Assembly: GCA_965200645.1 (NCBI GenBank) | Contig: CBDAUN010000003.1 | Span: 248,001 to 312,000, forward strand | Length of the DNA stretch: 64,000 bases | Source: CBDAUN01 sp965200645 | GTDB lineage: Bacteria > Pseudomonadota > Gammaproteobacteria > Arenicellales > JAJDZL01 | Reading direction: 5' to 3' | Shown: positions 1 through 8,922 of the stretch, in pieces | How the letters are laid out: each line of letters begins with the position of its first letter | How positions within the stretch are numbered: the stretch's first letter is position 1 | The notes under the pieces: model-generated | Told to the model about the DNA's origin: nothing | Seen by the model: only the letters and a program-made list of their open reading frames with translations | Database searches by the model: none | Program-made: the position numbers and the translations under genes

Positions 1-316
1 GATAATCCTTACAGCCAAGTTTCTGGTAGCGATAGTGGTCACAAGCCGCCATTAACAAGTCGTGCACCCCGGGAGATGTGTCCTCGACCAATTCCACAAT
101 GTCATTGCGTTGATTGGTGACAAGTTTCTGTCCAGGGATGAACTTCATATGCACCAGTTGTGCACGGGTGTGTTCATTGGACTGGTATTCGTTCAAGTTA
201 TGTGCATTGAAAAACCAAGTGTCCACGACTTGAGCGCCATGGGTGTTGATGACTTTGACGTGTTGGTGCTTCTTTAGATGTGTCGCGTTTCCGAGTCGGG
301 CGGGAATGGTTTCCAT
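1..316 (-). CDS. DUF1989 / urea carboxylase-associated family protein, 3' end cut by window edge
   Basis: The minus strand is open from an ATG at 316 to base 1, about 105 codons, and the C-terminus lies outside the window. The translation carries the family signature: VKVINTHGAQVVDTWFFNA, then a SNEHTRAQL block, LVTNQRNDIVELVEDTSPG, and DLLMAACDHYRYQKLGC. DUF1989 proteins accompany urea carboxylase, guanidine and one-carbon nitrogen pathways. Their biochemical role is poorly defined. The start is supported by GAGGA four bases upstream of the ATG. The gene begins only 11 bases after the stop of the ankyrin gene on the same strand, so the two are probably co-transcribed. It fits the nitrogen-scavenging flavour of the ureide genes at 5.3-9.4 kb. 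Confidence 0.85.
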   Translation of the reverse strand, partial: METIPARLGNATHLKKHQHVKVINTHGAQVVDTWFFNAHNLNEYQSNEHTRAQLVHMKFIPGQKLVTNQRNDIVELVEDTSPGVHDLLMAACDHYRYQKLGCKDY

Positions 317-327
317 TTGGTCCTCAA

Positions 328-1449
328 CTAGTGATATTGCATTAGCAGTTCGTAGGTGTCGTCTGAAGCTCGCTTGCCTTTGGCAATGCTGAGCGGTGTA
401 TGTCCTTCTATATTTTCCGCAAGCACGTTAGCTCCAGAATCAATCAATAGGTTAATGACTATATTGTTACCAATTCTATTGCAACATGCCCCGTGTGGGA
501 GAAAAACTGCACGAGTCTCAGTTGCATCATCTGCCGTTGCAATGTGTAGTGGAGTATTGCCAGCAGAATCCTTCGAGTCGATTTGAGCGCCGTTGTCAAT
601 CAGAATTTTTGCAGTTTCCTCTGCGTTGAACCAGGCAGCAAAATGCAGTGGTGCTGCCAGGGAGCGATTGCAAGAGTTAACTTCGGCACCGTACTGAAGC
701 AATTTCGCGGCTACCTCATGGGCATTTGTCGCAGCAGCCATATGTAATGGCGTATTACCGGAACGATCCGTTGCCGAGTAGTTTGCTCCTCTTTTGAGCA
801 GTGCTTCAGCACCTCCGGCCTGATCAATGGGGCCCATTCCGATCATTGGGAGCATGCTGCCCAAGCATACCGTAACTCGATGGTCAGCGTAATACATTGA
901 AATCCAGTGAAGTAGCGTTCGATTCTCTTCATCTAGGCCGTCAATGTCGAATCCATTGCGAAGTAGGACGTCGAGCGCATCCCATGCATTAGTGGATAGG
1001 GCACAATGAAGCGGAGTTAGTCCACGATAAGCATAGTGGTCGAATTCAGCGCCGAATTTTCCGAGCAGACCAATAATCTCAACTGAATTTTTTGCCGATG
1101 CAATGTGTAGCGGCGTAAGGTCTCTAATTCTCCAGTAATTGTTACTCTCAATATCGACACTGAAATTTTTGAGTCGTTTACGAAACCCTCTGGTGGAGTT
1201 CACGTTCAGAAATATACCTTGTGAAGCACCGTAATCATTTCTGGCTGCAAAGCACGGATTAGCCCCTTTCTCGAGCAGGTGCCTTACTGCTTGTGGGTTA
1301 TTAGCAATGGTTGCCCAGTGCAAGTGAGTAAATCCAAATTTGTCTTGGATGCCTGGACTTAGTCTTGCTCCAAGTACCTTGCGAAACGATTCAAGTTGAT
1401 CGTGCATCTTTAGGAATTTACCTTTGTAGCATTGTTGGCATTTTAACAA
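328..1449 (-). CDS. Ankyrin-repeat protein
   Basis: A 373-residue protein made of ankyrin repeats, seen as repeated G-x-TPLH-x-A blocks: GFTHLHWAT, DLTPLHIAS, GLTPLHCAL, RTLLHWIS, GNTPLHMAA, AAPLHFAA, GNTPLHIAT and GHTPLSIA. No signal peptide or catalytic domain is visible. Between repeats 1 and 2 there is a non-repeat insert (about residues 68-105), and another lies around residues 185-215. Ankyrin arrays bind proteins; in bacteria they act as scaffolds or as effectors toward eukaryotic hosts. An alternative start is the methionine at residue 15. It is divergent from the HlyD-type gene, with 54 bases between them, and lies upstream of the DUF1989 gene. The function is unknown. Confidence 0.85.
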   Translation of the reverse strand: MLKCQQCYKGKFLKMHDQLESFRKVLGARLSPGIQDKFGFTHLHWATIANNPQAVRHLLEKGANPCFAARNDYGASQGIFLNVNSTRGFRKRLKNFSVDIESNNYWRIRDLTPLHIASAKNSVEIIGLLGKFGAEFDHYAYRGLTPLHCALSTNAWDALDVLLRNGFDIDGLDEENRTLLHWISMYYADHRVTVCLGSMLPMIGMGPIDQAGGAEALLKRGANYSATDRSGNTPLHMAAATNAHEVAAKLLQYGAEVNSCNRSLAAPLHFAAWFNAEETAKILIDNGAQIDSKDSAGNTPLHIATADDATETRAVFLPHGACCNRIGNNIVINLLIDSGANVLAENIEGHTPLSIAKGKRASDDTYELLMQYH

Positions 1450-1503
1450 AATAACCGACTATTAAAATAAAATGCAAGTTTCCAAAAATTCAGTTTCAAG
1501 CAA

Positions 1504-2754
1504 ATGAACAATTTTTCCAAAATATTTAAATTTCTTTTGCCAATATTGATCATACTGGTTAGTTTGGGAGGATATTCCTTGCTTGTTCAAGAAGAAGTGC
1601 AAGTTGTGGAAGGCGGCGACGCAAAGAGAACTTGGCCGGTAAATGTGCAAGCAATCGAAAAATCGACGTTGACTCCGACAATTCAGCTTTTTGGGGAAGT
1701 GATTTCCTCAGGTACTGCTAAGTTCAGTTCAATTCTTAATGCCAAAGTACGTGCGGTACACGTGAAGCCGGGTGACTATGTGACAGCGGGTGACGTCATT
1801 ATTGAGTTGGATACAAGAAATATAGAAACGAGAATTTCTCAGATTGAAGCGGGTATTGAGCGAACGGAAGCAGAACTTGAATATGAGTTTCAAAGCAATC
1901 AAACCAATGAAGAAATTTTAGTTCATGAAAAGCAACTACTGGAGCTTGCGACCCAAACCAAGCAACGAATTGAACCGCTGAAAAGCCGAAATCTGGATTC
2001 GCAATCCAGATTCGAAAGAGCGCAAACCGAGGAAAAGCGAAATAATATTGCGGTGACAGCCAGGCTCGCTGCAATCCGAGAGCACAAGGCTCGAGTTCAA
2101 CGGCTTGAAGCTGAACTAGGCAGCGCTAAAGCACAGCTTGAAAACGCCAGACAGGATTTTGCAGATTCGATTATTGTGGCCCCCTATTCAGGAAGAATCT
2201 TGGAGTTATATGTTGCGGTTGGAAATCAGGTAAGCGTCGGGACGAGTTTAGCGGAAATTTATAACGATAAGGATGTCGAAGTCTTGACAATTGTACCGAG
2301 TCAATTCCTGCCACAAATTCGAGACTTGAGCAATAACTCAACAAAGTTTTCGGCTACTGCGACCGTAGACGGAGTAGATCTGAAACTTAGATTTGATAGG
2401 TTGGCGGCAACAGTAGATCCGAACAAAGGAGGGATAGATGCGCACTTTCAAATTGAAAATGGAAGTTTTTATCCTGAATTGGGTAGAACGATTGATCTCA
2501 CCATGTTTCTGTATCCTGTTGAAAATGCCGTTGCGATTCCATATCAATCAGTTTATGGACAAGACCGAGTTTATAAAGTGGTTGACGATCAGTTGAAGTC
2601 TGCATCAATTGAACGATTTGGTCAGATTGCAGTCAATGGAAAACAGATGATCGTCGCCAAGAGTTCCGAGTTGGACGCTGACGACTTACTAGTCACCACA
2701 CCATTGACAAATGCAGTTGATGGGTTGACGGTAGAGCCGATTTTAGTCAATTGA
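1504..2754 (+). CDS. RND-type efflux periplasmic adaptor (HlyD/MFP family)
   Basis: A 416-residue membrane-fusion protein of the kind that links an inner-membrane pump to an outer-membrane channel. An N-terminal membrane anchor spans about residues 9-30. It is followed by a lipoyl-type half (VRAVHVKPGDYVTAGDVIIELD), a long coiled coil (about 105-215, with heptad-like E/Q/R spacing), the second lipoyl half (ADSIIVAPYSGRILEL) and beta-barrel domains. The acceptor region of the lipoyl fold lacks a biotinylation lysine, as expected of the family. Most such genes are followed by an RND pump gene. Here the downstream DNA holds only a degenerate transposase, so the adaptor is orphaned and its substrate cannot be inferred. 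Confidence 0.85.
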   Translation: MNNFSKIFKFLLPILIILVSLGGYSLLVQEEVQVVEGGDAKRTWPVNVQAIEKSTLTPTIQLFGEVISSGTAKFSSILNAKVRAVHVKPGDYVTAGDVIIELDTRNIETRISQIEAGIERTEAELEYEFQSNQTNEEILVHEKQLLELATQTKQRIEPLKSRNLDSQSRFERAQTEEKRNNIAVTARLAAIREHKARVQRLEAELGSAKAQLENARQDFADSIIVAPYSGRILELYVAVGNQVSVGTSLAEIYNDKDVEVLTIVPSQFLPQIRDLSNNSTKFSATATVDGVDLKLRFDRLAATVDPNKGGIDAHFQIENGSFYPELGRTIDLTMFLYPVENAVAIPYQSVYGQDRVYKVVDDQLKSASIERFGQIAVNGKQMIVAKSSELDADDLLVTTPLTNAVDGLTVEPILVN

Positions 2755-3075
2755 TCAAACAGAACTATTCTCGAAGATGTTTAGTGACCAAGTGCCACCT
2801 TCGTTATAGTCCTGAGAGGGTTTCGGATGCTTTAGCTTGTTGATTTAACTGTTGTTTTCAATGGGTTAATTTTTCGTTTACCCCACAAAATGGGCTTTTT
2901 CAACGGGTTTTAGGCGGTTTTCGGCACTATATCGCAAAAACCACCCCACCGCCTCCGAAGGCGCCACTATCAAACACTTAAGCGATTGATATGGCTTCAT
3001 CAAATACCGCACCCTCAGGGTGTTTCGAGTATTATGGAAACTCCAATAAGTTAAACTAGCCAATCTGGTACGGCA
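2755..3075 (+). other. Intergenic stretch, probable left end of a degenerate IS element
   Basis: No gene is visible. From about 2880 the composition changes and short GC-rich blocks appear just before the transposase fragment, consistent with IS non-coding sequence. I could not identify a matching terminal inverted repeat downstream. Confidence 0.4.
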
Positions 3076-3678
3076 ATGATTAATAATACGCTGTTTTCCT
3101 GGCACATGTTCGATGAGCACAGTGACTTGAGACGCTTAACGATGGTGGTCGAAGCAATGGAAATTGACGACCTCGTCCATGAGATCAACCGACGGTGCCG
3201 TGGCACGCATTGCGAATGGCCCGCCAAGGCGATGCTCAGCGCACTGATCGCCCGCTGTGTCTACCAGCATCCTTCGATTGAGTCCCTGTGCCGAGAGTTA
3301 GCGCGTAATCCATCGTTGATGCGCTCCTGTGGGTTCGAGAATTACGGCGATGGGTTCAACGATATAGCCTACCGGGTGCCATCAAAAAGTGCGTTTAGTC
3401 GCTTTATCGCGGTATTGCTCGAAGTCGAACGTGACACCGCCAGTGTGAGCCAGATGCAGCAGCGGCTGTCAGACCAGCTGGTACGACTACGACCGGGCTT
3501 CGACGGCAAAGCCCGTCGCTCGCGCCGTACGGCCCGCCACCAGACCCTGATACCGCCTGAGGAAGCCACTCTTACTGCAACACCGACCGCACCGGACGCG
3601 AGCAAAAGATGGCCCCGCACTGGTTCGACGACTAATCGGCGCCGGATTCATCAAAGCTCACGAAAATCGCACGAATGA
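3076..3678 (+). pseudogene. Degenerate DUF772-type (IS1182/IS5-like) transposase fragment
   Basis: The first 145 residues match the N-terminal domain of DUF772 transposases: HMFDEHSDLRRL, then VVEAMEIDDLVHEINRR, then CEWPAKAMLSALIARCVY, and QHPSIESLCRELARNPSLMR. After about base 3500 the frame loses family resemblance and becomes R/T/S/P-rich noise. The catalytic DDE core, expected over a further 250-300 residues, is missing. The base composition is visibly richer in G and C than the neighbouring genes, which indicates foreign origin. The element lies between the orphan efflux adaptor and nuoN. It may have removed the pump gene and separated nuoN from other nuo genes, but that is inference. 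Confidence 0.75.
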
Positions 3679-3866
3679 CCCGCCGGTATTCCTTCCAATT
3701 TAGCTCTGGTTGGACTAAATATCGACTTTAAAGTTGTAGAATAATTCCGAACGGGAAACTCTCTAGTCATCTACTAATGTTTATAGAGAGTAAAATTATC
3801 AATAATCTACCCCTTTTGCCTAAGTCAGCAATAATTCATCTTATAGTGCAGTCTAAATCAAAATAA

Positions 3867-5327
3867 ATGATCTTCGATGATTTCAATTATTGGTTTTTAC
3901 CCGAAATAGTACTCGCCTTTTTCGCTTGCGTTATGCTTGTCGTTGATCAGATCTTCGTTAAGCGAAAGGCAGCTTCAGCAAAAGTAGCAGATATGCAACT
4001 ATATGCTGTCGTGATTCTAATTTTTGCAGCAGGTATTGGCGTCATTGGTGCTTCACATGCACCTGCAGTTTTTATGAATGGCATGCTCGTTCATGATCTT
4101 CTGTCAAGCATCATGAAGGTAGTCTTTTGTGTGTTCACCGCAATTGTCTTGATTTACTCTGAATCCTATTCAATCCAGCGAGGGATGAATAGAGGGGAAT
4201 ACTACGTCCTAGCCTTATTCGGTGTTTTGGGAATGATGGTGATGGCATCAGCAGCGCACTTGCTAGTCCTATATATGGGTTTGGAACTCATGTCATTATG
4301 CTTGTATGCAATGGTTGCCTTTCAACGTGACTCATCCCACGCGACCGAAGCGGCAATGAAGTACTTCGTGCTTGGCGCAATTGCGTCAGGTTGTCTACTG
4401 TATGGAATGTCGATTCTTTACGGCCTGACAGGTTCGCTGTATATCGCCGAAATTCAACAAGTGTTAGTGAGCATGTCGGCCGACAACGTGGCATTGATAT
4501 TTGCTCTGGTTTTTGTTGTAGTTGCATTGGTGTTTAAGTTAGGTGCTGCTCCGTTTCACATGTGGGTGCCTGACGTGTATCACGGCGCACCAACCAGCAC
4601 TACCTTGTATTTGAGTGTAGCACCAAAGTTGGCTGCTTTTGCGATGCTTATTCGACTGCTGATTGGTGGGTTGGAAAACCTGCATGAAGCGTGGCAAGAT
4701 ATGCTCATTATCATCGCGTTGCTTTCGATAATTGTGGGTAATGTCACTGCGATAGTTCAGACTAATCTCAAAAGAATGCTGGCCTACTCGACGATCGCTC
4801 ATATGGGATATTTGTTACTCGGGATACTGTCTGCTACAGCTGAAGGATATGCGGCATCATTGTTCTACGCATTGGTGTATGCAGTGATGAGTATGGGTGC
4901 CTTTGGTATGATTGTCCTGTTTGCTAGGGAAGGCTACGAGTCGGACAAAATTTCTGATCTGCAAGGCTTAAATTCACGCAATCCATGGATGGCTTTTTTT
5001 ATGCTGTTATTGATGTTCTCGCTTGCAGGCGTCCCGCCAACGGTAGGCTTTTACGCGAAATTTGCAGTTATTCAAGCATTGGTAGATGCGGGATTGATTT
5101 GGGTTGCGGTTGTAGCGGTAGTATTTGCTGTCGTTGGGGCCTTCTACTACTTGCGGGTAATCAAAGTGATGTACTTCGATGAAGCAATAGAGCCAGGTCA
5201 GAAGTTCGGTGCACCAATTGAAAGCATGGCATTGATTTCAGTCAATGCAATCGCGTTGATAGCGATTCTTCCTTGGGTTGGGGACATTTTGGCACTGTGC
5301 AAGCAGGCGATTGAAGGACTCGCGTAG
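3867..5327 (+). CDS. nuoN: NADH-quinone oxidoreductase subunit N
   Basis: A 486-residue integral membrane subunit of respiratory complex I. It belongs to the antiporter-like subunits that couple quinone reduction to proton translocation. It is hydrophobic throughout, with about 14 predicted transmembrane segments. Family signatures visible are the ELMSLCLYAMVAF block (lysine-glutamate channel region), VFKLGAAPFHMWVPDVYHGAPT and LKRMLAYSTIAHMGYLLLG. Its length matches typical NuoN (about 480-490). Normally nuoN is the last gene of the nuo operon, directly after nuoM. Here its upstream neighbour is a dead transposase, and about 190 non-coding bases, probably its promoter, precede it. The downstream gene is convergent. 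Identity is certain; the isolation from nuoM is unusual. Confidence 0.96.
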   Translation: MIFDDFNYWFLPEIVLAFFACVMLVVDQIFVKRKAASAKVADMQLYAVVILIFAAGIGVIGASHAPAVFMNGMLVHDLLSSIMKVVFCVFTAIVLIYSESYSIQRGMNRGEYYVLALFGVLGMMVMASAAHLLVLYMGLELMSLCLYAMVAFQRDSSHATEAAMKYFVLGAIASGCLLYGMSILYGLTGSLYIAEIQQVLVSMSADNVALIFALVFVVVALVFKLGAAPFHMWVPDVYHGAPTSTTLYLSVAPKLAAFAMLIRLLIGGLENLHEAWQDMLIIIALLSIIVGNVTAIVQTNLKRMLAYSTIAHMGYLLLGILSATAEGYAASLFYALVYAVMSMGAFGMIVLFAREGYESDKISDLQGLNSRNPWMAFFMLLLMFSLAGVPPTVGFYAKFAVIQALVDAGLIWVAVVAVVFAVVGAFYYLRVIKVMYFDEAIEPGQKFGAPIESMALISVNAIALIAILPWVGDILALCKQAIEGLA

Positions 5328-5358
5328 AATGCAATAACGTAGGACAAATAGTTCTGCA

Positions 5359-6105
5359 TTAGAAATTCAAATAGAGTGACTCAAGTTCCTTGGATACTCC
5401 CTTGAGTTGTTTACGATCGGGAGAGGAATCACTTGTTAAAGTTGATATCGACTGATTGAGTTCCGATGCACTGTTTTGAATGTCCATGACAGCCTCTGCC
5501 ACACCATCTAGTATTGGAATTCCAACATTTTCCTCAATTTGAGCGGCAAGGCCAGAAAAAGCAGTAGCTGAAAGAATTGCTACGTCAGTTCCGTCTTTAT
5601 TGATGGCTTTTTTCACTACTTGAGATATCCGATCAGTCAAAAACTCTGTATCTTTAAGTTGTTTGGCGGAAAAAGGCTCAAGCAAACGGATACTCGCCAT
5701 ACTAGTGTCCATTTTGTATCGTTCAACTAGCAGACGGTACATGGGATATGTCTTTTTATTGAATGAAATCAGTGAAAATTTATGGCCAAACTTTTTCGAA
5801 TTTCTAAGGGCTGATTCAGTCATTCCAGCAATGGGAATTGATAAAAGTTCTCGCAACTCATAGAGTCCGGTATCGAATGAAACAGCAAGTAAGATAGCAT
5901 CGAATCCTTTAGAGTGTTTTGCTGCCAGTTCCATCGCACAGTAGGTCCCGACCGCGTTATCACAAAGGCTACTTATGATTTCAGCACCGAAGTGGCCGGT
6001 TACGCCTTCAATAACTGTATCTGGACTTGCGATTGAGCGTGCCGATTCAACGGCACGCTGAGTGACATGTTGAGTGGTATTGGGGTTGATTAAAAGAATT
6101 TTCAT
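5359..6105 (-). CDS. Asp/Glu/hydantoin racemase family protein lacking the canonical cysteines
   Basis: A 248-residue protein of the hydantoin/allantoin racemase family. The N-terminus MKILLINPNTTQHVTQRAVE and the core FDAILLAVSFDTGLYELREL are typical. These enzymes use two cysteines, one in each half, for two-base racemisation. Here the first position reads AVSFDTG (Ser76), and the second region reads AILSATAFSGL with no cysteine around residue 180. The protein may therefore be inactive as a racemase, or a different family enzyme. It is divergent from the allantoinase gene 161 bases away. A role in allantoin stereochemistry would fit the neighbourhood if activity persists. Confidence 0.8.
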   Translation of the reverse strand: MKILLINPNTTQHVTQRAVESARSIASPDTVIEGVTGHFGAEIISSLCDNAVGTYCAMELAAKHSKGFDAILLAVSFDTGLYELRELLSIPIAGMTESALRNSKKFGHKFSLISFNKKTYPMYRLLVERYKMDTSMASIRLLEPFSAKQLKDTEFLTDRISQVVKKAINKDGTDVAILSATAFSGLAAQIEENVGIPILDGVAEAVMDIQNSASELNQSISTLTSDSSPDRKQLKGVSKELESLYLNF

Positions 6106-6266
6106 AAGTTATCTGGGTAAGTAAAATACCAATGTAATATCGAAATAGAATTTTCTGAATTATTCCAATTTCATCATAAGATAAGTACTAGTTGGTGTAA
6201 AAGAAAACCCTTTCTTCTGCTATGAGTTCAATTTATTAACTACATTTCACAAAGACTCAATTACAT

Positions 6267-7211
6267 ATGAATCAAGCATACCAACGAGACTTAATCGGCT
6301 ATGGTGTCAACCCACCTCATCCACAATGGCCGAATGATGCTCGAATCGCAGTTCAGTTCGTTCTGAACTACGAAGAAGGTGGCGAAAACTGTATTTTGCA
6401 CGGAGATAAAGCTTCAGAAGCGTTTCTGTCGGAAATAATTGGCGCAGATGCGCGAGAAGGAGTCCGCCATATGAGTATGGAGTCGATCTATGAGTACGGT
6501 TCACGTGCCGGTGTATGGAGGCTATTGCGACTATTCGAACAGCAAGATGTTCCGCTTACAATTTTTGCTGTTGGAATGGCGGTAGAACGAAATCCAAAAG
6601 TTGTTGAGGCGATGGTTGATCTTGGCCACGAAATATGCAGCCATGGTTATCGTTGGGTCGACTATCAGTATGTTGAAGAAGAGCTTGAGCGAGAACACAT
6701 TCACCTTGCGATTGAAGCGATTCGATCGGTTACGGGACAACGACCTTTAGGATGGTATACAGGTCGCACCAGTCCTAATACCCGTCGACTGGTAATGGAA
6801 GAGGGCGGATTTTTGTACGATGCAGACGATTACAGTGATGACCTGCCATTTTGGGTGGAAGTCGGCGAAAAATCACACTTGGTAATCCCCTATACATTGG
6901 ATGCTAATGATATGCGGTTCGCCACACCACAGGGCTTTCACACTTCAGACCAATTCTTTACTTATCTAAGGGACGCATTTGACACTTTGTACGATGAAGG
7001 TAAAACACATCCGAAAATGATGTCGGTAGGTCTACATTGTCGTCTGATAGGACGACCTGGGAGAATCACAGCATTGAAACAGTTTTTGGAATACGTAAAG
7101 TCTCGAGAAAGAGTTTGGTTGTGTAGACGAATTGACATTGCCAAGCACTGGATTGAAAATTTCGGAAACTCTATACAAACTCCACCACTGGTAACTTCAG
7201 ATAACACCTAA
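6267..7211 (+). CDS. puuE: Allantoinase PuuE (polysaccharide deacetylase-fold, cofactor-independent type)
   Basis: A 314-residue NodB-fold protein. It matches the PuuE allantoinase branch, which opens allantoin to allantoate, rather than true polysaccharide deacetylases. Signatures visible are RDLIGYGVNPPHPQWPNDAR, VQFVLNYEEGGE, SIYEYGSRAGVWRLLRLFE, EICSHGYRWVDYQ, GWYTGRTSPNTRRL and YDADDYSDDLPFW. The length agrees with the family (about 300-310). It begins the plus-strand ureide group: allantoinase, dead TnpB, allantoicase, ureidoglycolate lyase. Together these convert allantoin to urea and glyoxylate in the cytoplasm. No urate oxidase gene is present in this window. Confidence 0.93.
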   Translation: MNQAYQRDLIGYGVNPPHPQWPNDARIAVQFVLNYEEGGENCILHGDKASEAFLSEIIGADAREGVRHMSMESIYEYGSRAGVWRLLRLFEQQDVPLTIFAVGMAVERNPKVVEAMVDLGHEICSHGYRWVDYQYVEEELEREHIHLAIEAIRSVTGQRPLGWYTGRTSPNTRRLVMEEGGFLYDADDYSDDLPFWVEVGEKSHLVIPYTLDANDMRFATPQGFHTSDQFFTYLRDAFDTLYDEGKTHPKMMSVGLHCRLIGRPGRITALKQFLEYVKSRERVWLCRRIDIAKHWIENFGNSIQTPPLVTSDNT

Positions 7212-7245
7212 GTTATTGATATATAAATATTATTTCTAATAAGCG

Positions 7246-7942
7246 ATGCTTATCAGTATGCTTGAACACCGCGCAACCAGCGATCGAATTACCACAACCA
7301 CGGACCAATACCGTCAGATGAATGCGTTGGCTGATGCGGGTCGGTTAGTGTGGCACCACTGTAATGCGCAGTTACAGCAAGAATATCAACAGACCAACCA
7401 ATGCCAGCCGTCGCCTTTTGAACCAGGCCAGAAATTTACCGGTTTAAGGCAACCACAACAAACCTCTCGGTGGCAGGCATTTTCAAGTTATTTCCTGCGT
7501 CATAACCTGCAACCGATGCATACTCAAGATAAGCACTTCTTTAAAGACTTTGTTAATTCAAGTTTTGCCAAAGTTCAAGTGCAAGGGGTATTCATCTGTA
7601 TCGTTGCACCTTGATTTTGGTCATTCATGCAAAATGAACGGTGACTGGATTGATCTTCAAAAGATGTGTGATGTCAAACATTTTGGCCATCACCACTACT
7701 GTACAATCACGCCAAAGTCGGGCACCGTCAAAGAACAAAAAGATGAGTGGTATGAGTCTTTTGTTGTCGCAGTTGAACTACCATCTAAGACGGCCGATTT
7801 GATCAGTGCAGGGATGGATTGCAATGTGGCTCCGTTTACTCCTTTGGGTGGAAGCAGTTGTCACCTGCCTGGTCTAATTAAAGTTTCCAAAAGTTTGGCG
7901 TCTAATAAGCGTCTCAGCAACTTCAAATTTAAGACTCCATGA
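7246..7942 (+). pseudogene. tnpB: Truncated, frameshifted TnpB (IS200/IS605 OrfB) remnant
   Basis: Two overlapping frames hold consecutive parts of an OrfB/TnpB protein. In the first (7246-7614), NALADAGRLVWHHCNAQLQQ and FEPGQKFTGLR match the N-terminal helix-turn-helix region. In the second (7550-7942), LPKFKCKGY, then KDEWYESFVVAVELP, then ISAGMDCNVAPFTPLGGS match the middle and the first RuvC motif, where the aspartate sits in GMD. The frame break lies near 7560-7610. The rest of the RuvC domain and the zinc ribbon are missing. The remnant ends at the allantoicase start, so this insertion lies inside a catabolic gene group without having destroyed it. Confidence 0.75.
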
Positions 7943-8913
7943 TAATTATTAGAAATAGTGTTGACTTGGCAACCCCAAGATTGGGTGGCAAGGTTTTATA
8001 TTCGACAGATGACTTTTTTGCCGAAGCTTCTGGGTTAATCGACCCAAAGGAACCAGTATTCATCGAAGGAAAGTTTACAGAGCATGGTAAGTGGATGGAC
8101 GGATGGGAGTCTAGACGCAAGCGTGTGCCCGGACACGATCACTGCATATTGCGGATTTGTAGGGGATCAATTAGTACCATCAATATAGATACCTCTCACT
8201 TTACAGGTAACTTTCCTGAATCTGCATCAGTGGAAGCATGCGATAGCGACGGTGACCCGGATGATGCGTCAACCCAGTGGATAGAATTAGTGCCTAAGAC
8301 CGAATTAGTCGGAGATTCACACAATCTGTTCGAGATTACAAGTAAACGAGCATGGACTCACTTAAGGTTGCACATCTACCCAGATGGTGGAGTGGCACGA
8401 TTGAGAGTGTATGGGGAAGTTTACAAAAACTGGAATTTAGTGAAATCAGACGAACAGATCGACCTGCTTGCGATGGAAAACGGTGGTGTTGCAATCGCTT
8501 GCAGCGACATGCATTTTGGCGAAGCTCAAAATCTTACCGCACCCGGAAGAGGTATCAATATGGGTGATGGTTGGGAAACCACAAGGCGTCGTGGCCCGGG
8601 TCATGATTGGGCAATACTTCGTCTTGGAAAACCTGGCAACATCCAAAAAGTGCAAATTGACACGCTACATTTCAAGGGAAATTATCCAGCGAGATGTGCA
8701 ATTAAAGGTGTATATACACCCAATGCGACAGTCGAGGAACTTACGAGTCAAGGACTCGATTGGAAGACGATTATCCCGGAAACACCGGTCGGAGCAGATC
8801 AGTTACATGACTATGTTAGTGAAGTACAAACTATAGGGAAGATATCTCATGTCAAACTTGAAATGCATCCTGACGGGGGAGTGGGGCGTCTTCGAGTCTT
8901 CGGAACGATTTAG
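7939..8913 (+). CDS. alc: Allantoicase
   Basis: A 324-residue allantoicase, which hydrolyses allantoate to ureidoglycolate and urea. Two tandem allantoicase repeats are visible. Repeat one has LATPRLGGKVLYSTDDFFAE, GKWMDGWESRRKR, GHDHCILRICRG and IDTSHFTGNFPESA. Repeat two has DGWETTRRRGPGHDWAILRL and IDTLHFKGNYPARCA. Each ends with a HPDGGVGRLRVFG or YPDGGVARLRVYG motif. The length matches the family. The ATG at 7939 overlaps the end of the TnpB remnant and has no good Shine-Dalgarno sequence. The insertion may therefore have replaced the original leader, and expression could now depend on a new promoter. Ureidoglycolate lyase follows nine bases downstream. Confidence 0.95.
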   Translation: MIIIRNSVDLATPRLGGKVLYSTDDFFAEASGLIDPKEPVFIEGKFTEHGKWMDGWESRRKRVPGHDHCILRICRGSISTINIDTSHFTGNFPESASVEACDSDGDPDDASTQWIELVPKTELVGDSHNLFEITSKRAWTHLRLHIYPDGGVARLRVYGEVYKNWNLVKSDEQIDLLAMENGGVAIACSDMHFGEAQNLTAPGRGINMGDGWETTRRRGPGHDWAILRLGKPGNIQKVQIDTLHFKGNYPARCAIKGVYTPNATVEELTSQGLDWKTIIPETPVGADQLHDYVSEVQTIGKISHVKLEMHPDGGVGRLRVFGTI

Positions 8914-8922
8914 GGGGGATTG

